A stretch of 33,286 nt of DNA. It comes from Perkinsus chesapeaki (lineage: Eukaryota > Perkinsozoa > Perkinsida > Perkinsidae). Both the position numbers and the translations under genes were made by a program. Below the pieces are notes generated by a model. It was given only the letters and a program-made list of their open reading frames with translations, was not told the DNA's origin and did not search any database. Shown here piece after piece: positions 21,803-32,022 of the stretch. Where the stretch lies: NCBI GenBank assembly GCA_013115145.1, contig JAAPAO010000397.1, positions 1 to 33,286 on the forward strand, written 5' to 3'. Position 1 is the first letter of the stretch. Each line of letters begins with the position of its first letter.

Positions 21803-24800
21803 TTATATGTACCAATCGCAAGTTGGTTCTTCGAAGAACCCGCTCTTGACAAGCGCGGACATGGCCTCGTAGATCAGACAGTACTGTCCTGTGGTTTGAA
21901 CCTAAACAAACACACCCTCTAAAAGCCGAATCCATCATCACAGCGGATGCTCCTTGCCATCATCTTTGGCAATACGCTGGCGATGCTAATACTATTATTC
22001 ACCGCTTATTAATCATTGTATATATCTCCTAGTATTTTTTATAAGGGGAAATATGCAAGTAGTTTGATATACTGAATACTTCGGAGTCAATGTAGAAATT
22101 CGCGTCGGCGCGCTGACTTGAAAAACATCGAGGCTCCAGGACAAAGCGTATGAATCTTGAAAGTACTTATGTACCCGAACATGATACTATCAAATATTTA
22201 TAGGGGCTTGTTCACCGTCACTAAACAGACATTATTAAAGTATGGATCAGAGTACGGTAAGCCAGCTCACCAGGAAGGATACGCCCGTGAAATCCTACCA
22301 TTAGCGGCCTGCAATTCCTCATATCCTGCAAAGTGGCTAAAACACTAACATCACTGCTGCCATTGAAGCTGCTGCCTTCTTTTGCTCTCCCCATCTCCGC
22401 CTCTGTTACTAGCCTCTCCAAGGCTATGAGGCAACCAGTCCTTCCAACGCCCGCACTGCAATGTACAACAACTGGAGCGGTAGGTGAGCCACTCTCGCCG
22501 AGTCGATGACGTGCGGCATGGAATACCTAATGATAGCGTCTGAGCCGTCGGAACTCCTTCACACCAACTTATCGACCAAGGTAAAGAGTAAAGATATTAC
22601 CGTCAAGAAAAACGTATGAATATATAACAAATACGATGACTGAAAATTATCATGCCTCTTACGAGCCGCCACGCTTTCAATATTAAATCTATATCCGGTG
22701 CACTTTGGTATACCCCAATTTGAAAGAGATATATTACTACTAATAAATAGCAGTCTTCATAACTGGAATTACAATTGATGATAGCTACTTAATACTATTA
22801 ATTACTCATCAAAGCTTATTACCAATAAAGGCTATAATACTATTAATCATTCATCAAAGCTTATTATCAATAAAGGCTATAATACTATTAATCATTCATC
22901 AAAGCTTATTACCAATAAAGGCTATAATACTATTAATTACTCATCAAAGCCTATTACCAATAGAGGCTATAATACTATTAATTATTCATCAAAGCTTATT
23001 ACCAATAAAGGCTATAATACTATTAATTATTCATCAAAGCTTATTACCAATAAAGGCTATAATACTATTAATACCCTTCTGCATCATTCCCATGCCGTAC
23101 AGTAATATTATAAGGTACTCATATTGCAGCCATTATGTACAATACACAATTTCTCGAACATATCACCATAATTAGAGTAACATCCTCTCTTCCTCCCCAC
23201 TACTTTAAATATTCTAATAAATTGTTCAACCTCAGGCGTGCCATGATCCGGCCATGATAGATACTGATACTGTACAATTTCTCTCCTCGGAAATTCAGGA
23301 CACGCATCCTCGGGGCCAACTTCAAACCTGGAAGTGCCGGCAAAAGCAGCAGCAATTTCGTGGCGCAGTGACGCGTCGAACTTACACTCTCTTGACAAGA
23401 TCAAATTCGAGACCATAGTAATTATCGGCACTAGTGGCGCTGGTCCCTCCGCCATAGTTCTTGTATGACTCTTCAAGCACGAGCTTCACGCGCCACGAAA
23501 TACCGTCGCTTTCCACTATCATACCTGATTGCCACGTTTACACAATAATACTGCTACACGTAATCCAATTGCTTCGACCCATCTTCAACCTTAGATATTT
23601 CCTCTCCACTAGAATGCTAATACGTTCACAGCTATACAAGAAGCAGTGTCATCATCATCATCAGGAATGCTGCCTTACCCTTCTACCCGAGCATTCACGT
23701 TGGCATGCATCCGTGGCATAATACATATCCATATTATATTGTCCGTACGACTGTAAACATGTTACACTACGCCAACTCTTAAGAACATCTTCAACGTTCC
23801 CGATTACTTTAAAATGACCCGAAACTGACCAACTGCGTGATATTCCAGCAAGGTATGTTGAATAACGCGTTCTTTGCATACCGTCACGCGCCCCAATATT
23901 ACTTTCTCCCATCGGAGAAGGCCAGTATTGAGCGCATTTACTCCGTCCAGCTTCCCGCAGTTGACAGAGCACGAAGATCAGCTCGCAACTGAACAAAAGA
24001 ACACCCTGAAACCCGAAACCCGAAAACCCAAGAAGCCATATGAACCTTTATTCCATTGTTAAAAACCCGTTTCGTTTCCCTCGGCATCAAGGGACATTAT
24101 CATGAAGATTTGGTATTTTCCCCACCATATCTTAGTTGTGTGTGCCCGATATTTACCGGACAATCGCCGCGTGATTTTCTTATTTTTTTACTCGACAACG
24201 CTCCAGAAGAATTAAGATCTGAAACCTTCAGCGGTCATATTAGTATAGACGTAACCCTTTACGATCAACACGCTTCAACTAGCACGACAGAGCTATTTGG
24301 AAAACTGCTGAATGTAGGTGGAAAAGTGTAGACGTGCCGCCGCGCAGAGATTCATATATCTCTCTACAATCACCGTCCCTTCCTATAACATAGGCTATAT
24401 TCTACCCCGTCCCTTCCTTCCCTCTACTACCGATTATGTATTATCATCGACCAGAAGTCCAGTATTGTAGTCTCCAAAGGTCCCTGAGCTGCTATGAATC
24501 CAGGTTCTTTTAACGAGTCACTCAAACCACCAGTTACGTATCTACATCACCACTATACCACACTCATTGATGCTGAGGTTATTATTACGAAGCATTGATA
24601 TAACGTTCATCGCTTTTACCCACTCGAGCTCGAGTGTCTTTGAAGGGGATGATATCCCTGAGAGAGCCACTAAATACAGAGTATCAAATACAAACAATTC
24701 TACAGTTACCCCTAGGTAGGATGAGATGTACAATATCTGGAGCATCAATCTGTAATATAATGATATGTTATTAGCTATACTGTAGCCTTGCATATTTTCA

Positions 24801-25015
24801 ACGTCGAATGATTATTATATCTCTGATGTCCTAATAGGTATACAGTGAATAGTGTAAATGCTAATATATCGAATCTCATATAAAGATAATATATATGGCC
24901 GAAAGTGAATGCCAATATCCCTACTAAACACCCCTCGTAGTACACTTTACCTATAGCGATCTTCACCTTCATCCCCGCGTTCACATCTCTCCACCATTTC
25001 CATAGTCTCTGTCAT
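21803..25015 (-). CDS. Classical protein tyrosine phosphatase
   Basis: Exons resolved: 24951-25015 (ATG 25015, possibly longer upstream), 24589-24657, 24431-24541, 23903-23988, 23808-23832 (25-nt microexon), about 23386-23480, 23204-23337, 22299-22493, 21803-21901 (TAA). All catalytic-domain motifs appear in order: the pTyr-loop region RYRDIIPFKDTRARV, YINAS, FIAAQGPLETTILDFWSM, KCAQYWP, QYQYLSWPDHGTP (general-acid Asp), the signature VHCSAGVGRTG (nucleophile Cys, Arg) and the Q-loop VQTTGQYCLIYEA. The enzyme removes phosphate from phosphotyrosine. About 280-300 residues are covered, a bare catalytic domain; no transmembrane segment is seen. The junction between the microexon and the next exon is unresolved. 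Introns include 47, 48 and 70 nt, and a 710-nt one holding a minisatellite. Confidence 0.85.
22791..23072. repeat. 45-bp minisatellite, six copies plus a partial
   Basis: The unit begins AATACTATTAAT and ends ATAAAGGCTAT. Six tandem copies start at 22791, 22836, 22881, 22926, 22971 and 23016, followed by 12 bp of a seventh. Divergence between copies is 0-4 substitutions and there are no length changes. The array fills part of the 710-nt intron (22494-23203) that separates the WPD-loop exon from the exon carrying the HCSAG signature of the phosphatase. Confidence 0.92.
23338..23385 (+). repeat. 48-nt intron with antisense ATTTCGTGGCGC core
   Basis: Phosphatase intron between VKRV and FEVG (GTAAGT...TTCCAG on the minus strand). 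The exact core lies on the plus strand at 23355-23366, opposite to the gene. Confidence 0.75.
23485..23504 (-). repeat. ATTTCGTGGCGC core near an intron 3' end
   Basis: The exact core (complement 23490-23501) reads in the sense of the phosphatase gene, within the intron that precedes the exon encoding SADNYYG. It is extended to GTATTTCGTGGCGCGTGAAG. The exact acceptor just downstream is not fixed. Confidence 0.65.
23833..23902 (-). repeat. 70-nt intron with a variant of the second core
   Basis: Phosphatase intron between KCAQYWP and the microexon. It starts GTAATATTGGGGCGCGTGACG, which aligns with GTATTTCGTGGCGCGTGA of the other members but has several changes. It is treated as a degenerate relative. 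Confidence 0.45.
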
Positions 25016-25330
25016 ATATCTGTCATAGTCCCTTCCCTCGTACCTCCTCCGCCCCTACCTCAAGATGCGATACTCTAAACTCAAGTCTCTCGTCCGCAAC
25101 TGTTCTTCAAACTAAGGAACAATAACACTCAAACCCTAAAGGCTTCAACACCAACTTCAATCACTTCACTTCCGATCCTCTCCGAAAATCCTCTTTCACA
25201 CGTAGGTTCACAGGCATCGTAATTACTGCAGCGAGCCTCCATAGACTCCATTAAAACAACCCATTTCAACATCTCACTTTACGCCGACTTCTTATTTCCG
25301 AATATACTGTCCCTATAGTTTTCGTGCCCA

Positions 25331-26150
25331 CTACGAGTTAAGAGAGGATCCTTCCTCGCAGAGACTAAGTTGTCGGATTCCCAATATAACCTTTTCCAGT
25401 GGTATTGGCTCTCTCCATTCGTCGGGATTCACTCTAACAACACTGCTCAAGTTACCATTGTTAAACGTTGAAGATGCCATTAAATGCCAGTCTGAAGAAA
25501 AGGAGACCGCAATAAGACAGTGAGCAGCCCTCGTGGTTGTCAGAATCTTTTTTAGAAATGTAGTGCACGCTTCAACCTGAACCAATTTCTGAGATACAGG
25601 ACGGATTGTGACGCCACACCTCTGATACCACCGCAATGAAGGCGAAAACGTGCTCCACAGTTGTGATCTACAAAATGATTTTTGTCACCGAAAATAGGAT
25701 TAGACAACTTCCGTCATATTAGTTTAGCTCAGCACGTTAAGGCGTTCATCTTCTGCACATACGATCCACGTTCGATTCCCACCGAGAGCTTTTCTCTGTA
25801 TTCTATCGCCTTTTTCTCGTAACCTCCAAAAACTCGACCACACCTCAGAACGAGAAACGAGGCCTTTCGGCACTACGTGAGAGAAACGAAACGTGGACAG
25901 TTAACAAGTACACTTCGCCAAATACAGTAGCTTTACAGGCGACTAAATGCCCTCGGTCGATCAGTTCCGTGCTTTGCAGCATTTGAACCTGTAAAACACG
26001 AAGGACAATCCCAACATTGATCTGGTGTATCATCTCAAGCAAGGAGCAAGCTCAGAAGATCTCAGAAGAGGATCACGCCTTCTTACGTGCTGCGACGTTA
26101 GCCTTCAACAATTGCAGGACTTCCTCTGCTGCCCTTCCACCAGAGTCCAT
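25331..26150 (-). CDS. Short gene, possibly E2/UEV ubiquitin-conjugating-like
   Basis: ATG at 26150. Exons 26097-26150, 25989-26033 and 25877-25942 (introns 63 and 46 nt) are phase-matched. They encode an acidic helical start (GGRAAEEVLQLLKANVAA), a Cys cluster (CWDCPSC) and a strand pair (KATVFGEVYLLTVHVSFLS). The terminal exon ends at 25331 (TAG) with NNGNLSSVVRVNPDEWREP and PLEKVILGIRQLSL. The latter resembles the E2 block where W-x-P follows the active-site strand, but no active-site Cys is seen at the expected place, so a UEV-like or unrelated protein is possible. The middle exon(s) between 25876 and about 25500 are unresolved. The 124-nt third intron model contains a tRNA-like element on the opposite strand. 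Confidence 0.5.
25725..25793 (+). repeat. Degenerate tRNA-like element with B-box and T-run
   Basis: On the plus strand TAGCTCAGCACG fits the Pol III A-box at 11 of 12 positions, CGTTCGATTCC (25769-25779) fits the B-box with one change, and TTTT follows at 25790-25793. The acceptor and T stems do not pair, so it is not a functional tRNA; it looks like a tRNA pseudogene or SINE head. It lies antisense at the end of an intron of the 25331-26150 gene. Confidence 0.55.
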
Positions 26151-26232
26151 TGCACCTACACAGACTCACTTAGTATACCATATAGAACTGAATCAATATG
26201 ATACTCTTGTACTACACAAATCACTGCGAATT

Positions 26233-26405
26233 ACTCACACAATTCCTGTCTATCGCACAATTGTTGTGCCACGGTATGACAAGCTCTCTTTACTCGTCAT
26301 ATTCTACTTATTACTCACTCTCTTTACTGCCCAATCTCGTCAACTATGAGCCAAATCTATAATTGTTGTGTTACGAATACGATGCCCTTAACGAGATAGT
26401 GCAAC
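26233..26405 (+). mobile_element. 173-bp dispersed element, copy B
   Basis: Near-identical to 8698-8870 over its full 173 bp. It lies 82 bp upstream of the start codon at 26150, antisense to that gene, and just downstream of the amine-oxidase stop. The flanks of the two copies differ, which defines the element's ends. No target-site duplication is obvious. Confidence 0.8.
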
Positions 26406-26483
26406 GTATCATCTACAGTCAGCAGGCGCACGTGGGAACTGCAGCAGCAGCTCAATAGCTTTGAAACTACCAAGTGTAAACTT

Positions 26484-29400
26484 TAAGACATAAAGGGGCA
26501 CTTTATGGTCCAGTAGTATTTGAATAAACACAGTATTACACCTACTACTGCACCACCTACAGGTACTAACTGTCAGGTAGTGCCAGCACAAGTGAAGTAC
26601 TAGAGTAAATCTAAAGCAAGCAATAATAATATGGTAAAGCTAATTGGCAGTAATAACTGCACAAAATATATCGACACAGCCTCCTCATCTTTCATCAAAC
26701 CTTACCATGAGCGGTCATGTAGCACTGAGGATGGGCCGCCTCTCCAGCGAAATGAAGACTGCATCCTAAAGCAGATAACACAGACATCCAGCAACGACAA
26801 CATACCTCTACTAACCTGTGGGATATCTGATGGCTTCTGCCAATTTCCTCCGAGTGTCCTCCTGCTCAGTCACCGATGGTGGGCAGTACCCGACTCGGAT
26901 ATGAGGGACTTTACCCCAGTCAAAAACCATACCTGTTTTCAATAAAAATGCACACTACAATCTCACAAGCATAAAACGAATCGAAAATTTTGGACACTTT
27001 CTGCACAGAAGCTACGCTACTTGCCACGGTTTCAAGATAGCGAATGATCGGACTGATGAAACCTTCCGGTCGTGATACACGCAAAAGAAAAGTCTCAATT
27101 TTCCTCCAGATAACAGATATCGGAGACTCAACGAGGCAACTTCAAAGTAATAATTCCGACTCGGTCTCCACTTCGCTGCTCACCTCCTTCGTAAAACTTG
27201 CTCGCTTGGCCGTCAAACACTCGATCAAGTTGCTCCAAGAATGCCTCCAAAAGCTTCTTTGGTGGCATGGACCCACATCGCTCCGCCCAAGAGGCCATCG
27301 TGAACCCTAAACACCGCACATTCATGCCAGACACAATTGGCATCTTCAGCTCACGAGAAAGAACAAATCGGCCATAGTACAGTTTATAGCAATAGCATTT
27401 CGAAGAAGCACCCTTGAATTGAACAACTTGGAATGGTATCATGTAGTAAACAGTGGCATTACGAAAGCTATACTTCCCCATTTTTTCAGTAGTTCTTACA
27501 ACTACTATAAAAAGCCTCCTATGAATGCGTCAACTCCCCCCCAGCTCACCACAAAGCACGTTATCATTGCCGTGGTCAGTCCACACTTCCGGGATAAGAT
27601 TCGGTAGTGCGCAGATCATACCATGCATATCTTCCGGCCAAAACCTCTCACTGAATTTACCATACACCTTCAAAGACGGTGAGCATGTCATCTGATCACC
27701 GACATCCATCACCGATATCCATCACCCCCCTCAATGCCCTACGTCTTGGATTGCGTTATTCTTCCATTGTGGCAGAGTCGGACTTATCTCGATGCTCTCA
27801 GCTGGCCCGTAGCTACCCTGGAGAATCGGCATTGGTACCTTGAAGAAGGCAGTAGTCGTTCAATGCTCCAAATGCCACTAGAGCTCCTCGGACATTTCGC
27901 TCGGAAAGGCTTTCCGTGGAAGCCCAACGATTGCGAACTTTCAAACCTCCCCCGATTCTTCGCGCGAACTTCATCCATCAACGATTACGGTATACCGATC
28001 GGAATTTTTCCCCAACGTTTTCCTTCCTCAAAGCACTACCAGTCTTACACACAGGACGACATGTGCTGTTTTGAAGACTCTTCCATTGGCACATCTAACA
28101 ACTGCCTTTCCGTCATCTCCATACGTTATACTTGCCACACGATGGAGCACCTTGATCTAAACACGCCATTCGAAACTGAGAATCGAAGATAGCAAACTTA
28201 CCTCGCCGGCATCCTTCTCCAACTCACCGACGACCGCATCGCCAAATCCTTGCTCGACTTGGAAGTCATGGTCCCCATCATCCCGGGCATAGAAATGCTC
28301 CTAAATTTCACCCTCACTGGGAATCGAACCCACGACCTACCGCTTCACAGTTGGCGCGCCATCCCAGCACCCTAAATGCCCCACCAGCTGTGTTTGCGTA
28401 GCCCGCCTGCACGAGCCTCTCCGAGCGGTCCGATATGCCTCTCGAGCGCAGGACTGCCTCCATATCCTCGTCATGCTTCACCGGGTACTCCTCGGCCATG
28501 TTCGAGAGAATCTCGTGAGTTTCTCGGAAGTCCGGGGGCAACTAGGCAAGACGAGCCCATGCAAGACACTCAAATAAGCGAAGAGCGTGAAGTGCTAGCA
28601 CTGACTACAGTGTCATCCGGTCGCCCGACAAGGTTGGTAGGGCACAGTACTCGGGGGCCTCTCCGACATACTACTATGATCAATGTTTCATCCAACTGTC
28701 TTGTCCGATCTGCTACCGCAAAGATCCGATAATTTTCGTACAGCCTCCTCCTGTGGTATCACACCTCTACCTCAGGACGATTGCACATTCAAGGAGTCTT
28801 AGATACATTCCACGCCTTCAGATTAAACGATTACTCCAACCTCATACCACTGAAGATCGTCACCGCCAAACTCTAGCCACCAAGGAGGTCCCTCGCCTAC
28901 CTCATCAAACCGATATAAACGACCGTCCACATAATAGTAGCCGGCACCACCGTTCACCATCTCATCATTCGGACCACCGTCACCCTGCGCCCAGGTAAAG
29001 AGCTAAAAGATCGCCAATTCTTCCTGAGAGGCGATCGGCACGTACCTTCTGCATGCTCCATCCCTGCTCTCGAGCCATCTTATACAGACTTGTCTCATCA
29101 CCATGGATGAACTCCGCACCTGATAATAGAGATATCTTACTAAACAAAACCAATAATATATTCTCAATCTCCGTGTTCTACTCTATAAGACTTTTAAACC
29201 CTAGAGGCCGGGACTTTGTCCCACTATTTCGTACAAATTCGCCACCCGCTATATCCAACCTCCACAGAAAGGCTAAGAGGAATGACATAACAGCTTCGAC
29301 AGAATGTACACAGACATCTCAGCAATTCTCAATATGTGATATTTTCTGGCAAACATGTGTTCGAGGTGCATTTTGGCCAAGGCACCTCAGCCAAAACGAC

Positions 29401-30633
29401 ATCACGACCCCTAATTGTCCATATTCATTCAGATCCGATATAACAGTAAGCTTTACTAATTTATAGATTGATCTACGAAACCTACGTGTATCTAGCCATC
29501 CACCTTCCATGAAACAATGCATTTGCGAATACATGCATCGGACATCTCAACCGCGCTAAGTTGTATGTTCCAATTTATGATTAGACTTTCATTAGATGCC
29601 TCACGGAAATGTTCCTCCGGAGTCGAGATGTGAAGTTGTAATGAAAAATATGTCTCTAGAGCACCAAAAACATCGTTTCTGGAAACACCGAGCGTTCCTG
29701 GCAAGGATATCTGCCAGATGTCCTCAGCCATCCCATACAGTACCGTCATCGAACCGTTAGAACAATACGCTCTCTACTGGTGCAGAGTATAATGTTATTC
29801 AGTAAACAACAGCACAAAGATCATCTTTCGCATCTTCGTTCGTCGAGCTCAAAAATTTTCACGAAATTTCGAAACTCCCTTTGTTCCAGTAATCCTCTGT
29901 ACCGACTCACCAACATCAAAATGAGCGTTTCCTTTACCAATGCATCCCTCAGTGTACATCCACCAACCATGAGAGCCTGGTGCCTTCATATCACTCTCGT
30001 GAAGCGTCCTATATCAATTGAAGCAATGTCGATCCATAGAGTGTTTTAACAGTCCCATAAACAGTCGTCAATACGAGGTAACGTTCCCCTGTACAACCAG
30101 ATAAAGGGAGTTAGGCGACGCTATATTCGAGCAATAAACCCTCACGAGTAAGACTAAACCTACTACTCGTGCTTCTGGAATATTGACGTACTTTGTATCA
30201 CCAATCCCCACCACGAGATGTAATCAAAGAGATCTCTCTTCCAACCTTTCCGACTTAGCCCGCTGATTCTCCCACGACAAATTTCAGACCAAACTCGACG
30301 ATTTGACAAGCACGAATGTACGAGTAGAGCGTCATCAACGTAATACATGACCGTCCTATTTCATCAGTCGTCCCTCCCAGAGCCTTCGATGCCGTTGCTA
30401 TGTTCACTCTCGATTGAATCACTCAGAAAGTGAGTCGAATACTCGCCCCTTTTCCTATGCTTCAACCATCTAGCCTTCCCAAACCCTTACTACCTGCATC
30501 TTCCCCCTATATGGTAGCTCGCCTCCAACACTACCGTAGATGCTCCTGCGCTCCGAAGCCTCTTAGCGCAGTTCAATCCAGCCACCCCAGCTCCCACGAT
30601 AACTGCGTCGTAGTCAGATACGTAGTCCGCCAT
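26484..30633 (-). CDS. Flavin-containing amine oxidase (FAD)
   Basis: ATG at 30633. Exons: 30494-30633, 29911-29993, 29046-29119, about 28901-28984, 28371-28541, 28202-28300, 28049-28150, [one not found], 27550-27667, 27184-27306, 26816-26932, 26706-26765, and a tentative last exon 26484-26556. The N-terminus has the dinucleotide-binding DAVIVGAGVAGLNCAKRL and a GGRC end. It is followed by DVGAEFIHG, ERLVQAGYANTAGG and EQGFGDAVV. The centre has VLHRVASITYGDDG and KFSERFWPEDMHG. The C-terminus has the flavin-site block LHFAGEAAHPQCYMTAHG. These fit the monoamine/polyamine oxidase superfamily, which oxidises amines to imines with FAD and O2. The segment expected between the VVLC and VYGKF exons (usually PLGVL...) was not found. 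Introns run from 51 to 791 nt; one carries a near-complete tRNA-like sequence. Confidence 0.85.
28301..28370 (-). repeat. 70-nt intron resembling a truncated tRNA gene
   Basis: Amine-oxidase intron between GGAFR and EHFYARDD (GTGCTG...ATTTAG). In the gene's sense it contains GTCGTGGGTTCGATTCCCAG, a good T-arm with exact B-box (28320-28330). It is preceded by a GCGGTAGG variable/anticodon-like region and by CTGGGA, which can pair with TCCCAG. It is the most tRNA-like of the short introns. Confidence 0.8.
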
Positions 30634-31068
30634 TCCGAAACAGAGCTACACTTCGGACAAGTTCACTGGCGCTAATCGAAATGGTAATTAAATGATATAA
30701 TGGGGAGTTCAATAAGGTACATGTTTCTGGTAAAGTCGATTATGCAGACCAGAAATTGTTTCCATTCCAGAGTTGATGAGATAGAAAACATTCCCCTAGA
30801 GATTGCAAAACTCCAAAGATTCACATATTCTTCCAGCACCGGAATTAATGCTCGCTTACTCGCCTCGGTGGACCTCCCATGAAATTCTGGTAAGTTTCAC
30901 AGCTCTGAAAAGAGTGCATTTTCCCAACGGTTCGACAAGGAAATCTGAGGGAGGCAGTCGATAAATATCCAAAGGCCTCCGGTTCGGTTCCCCAGAGGAC
31001 TGCAACACAACTCGATAGGGAATGAAATAAGCTTCACTTAAAGGCTTCATCACTTCATGGCATTATCA
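30634..31068. promoter_or_regulatory. Intergenic region upstream of amine oxidase
   Basis: The 435 bp between the amine-oxidase start and the MOB1 stop must hold the promoter, or in a trans-splicing organism only the 5' leader, of the amine oxidase. No TATA element or other motif stands out. GGTTCGGTTCC at about 30990 is a one-mismatch B-box relative. Confidence 0.35.
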
Positions 31069-31945
31069 TCATGCAGGCAGACGACCACATAGCTTTTGAA
31101 TGAGCTCCAATAAGGGAGTGCACTCTCTCTTATCGATCAAGTTGAATTCCTATCCAAAGCTACCCATCTACGATGACCATCCTCAAAGCCTACCATGACA
31201 AAAAACATAAAGTGTTTGAAGGCGTTGTTCAGATGTGCTTCTGCGCCCGAGTCCACTATCTGTCTGAAGTGGCTGTGATACACGTGGGCGTACCTGAGCG
31301 AACTACACAGCAAGCAAGAGCTGCAAGTTGCTACACTCGAAAGAGCCTCCTAAAAAGCTTCTTAACTGTTGATAGGAAGTTGGAGGGGAATGGCACACCT
31401 GAGGGAGTCTTACTAAATTTCTTACTAGGTCTACTAAGACCTTCTTCGGTTGGAAAGATACTTTTATCGGCCAGATGGGCGTCAACCCACTTCATCAACA
31501 GTTCAGTGTAACTACTATAACCTTACACAGTGTAGATGTGACTTGCCTACACAGGAGCAGGGCAACGTGTCGGTGTAAGATACTTCGTTTCATCAGCCCA
31601 CGCATACTCATAGTGCTTACCGGCTCGCATCTCAGGACAGGACTCATTAGTGCCTGCTTCAATACTGTAAGAAATCTCGAGGTAGAACAGAGCTCACAGA
31701 AGTCGCTGATCGCTCCGAGCAAGAGGTTAATCTCATTAAAAATATCTAAAGTCTTCACAGCGATCCATTCGTACTCATCAGCACCAGGCGGAACCTTCAC
31801 CGCTGACTCCAGGTCGCCAGCACCAAGCGTTGCGGCGGCTTTGGTGGTGAGGGAGTATCTGAGGTTGATGGTTGAAAGATATCAGTTGAGGTTGAGCTTA
31901 CCTCTTTATAGTGGGATTGGCGATCAATGGCTTGCCTACTGCCAT
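31069..31945 (-). CDS. MOB1: MOB1 / phocein family kinase activator
   Basis: Complete gene: ATG 31945; exons 31902-31945, 31698-31858, 31551-31653, 31335-31514, 31194-31293, 31069-31149; introns 43, 44, 36, 41 and 44 nt, all GT-AG and in phase. The 669 nt encode 222 residues, the usual length of MOB1. Family blocks: TTKAAATLGAGDLESAV, EWIAVKTLDIFNEINLL, FCTNESCPEM, YEYAWAD, RLFRVYAHVYHSHF, AFKHFMFFV, EFNLIDKRECTPLLELI. The zinc ligands are all present (Cys in DFC and SCP, two His in AHVYHSHF). MOB proteins bind and activate NDR/LATS-type kinases that control mitotic exit, cytokinesis and cell shape. It is the first gene of the minus-strand array here. Confidence 0.95.
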
Positions 31946-32022
31946 TTAAAAATCTACTATCTGAGAGATGCCTGTAACCACAAGTAAACTTGCGATTCAT
32001 GCGTAAGATTTCCGTTTCCCAC

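Noticed and set aside
24001-24035. Telomere-like runs (CCTGAAACCCGAAACCCG)
   Set aside because: Only three imperfect units inside a phosphatase intron; no longer array.
25725-25793. Functional tRNA gene
   Set aside because: A- and B-box words are present, but acceptor and T stems do not pair; kept only as a tRNA-like element.
27734-28192. 152-codon plus-strand ORF
   Set aside because: It overlaps amine-oxidase exons on the opposite strand; no independent support.
29053-29466. 137-codon plus-strand ORF
   Set aside because: It covers the amine-oxidase exon at 29046-29119 in antisense and otherwise intron; no similarity.
29492-29749. 85-codon minus-strand ORF within the amine-oxidase second intron
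   Set aside because: Composition looks coded, but the flanking exons join in phase and give the DVGAEFIHG motif without it. It could be an inserted fragment; no family recognised.
31475-31987. 170-codon plus-strand ORF
   Set aside because: It is the antisense shadow of MOB1 exons, which are certain from family motifs.
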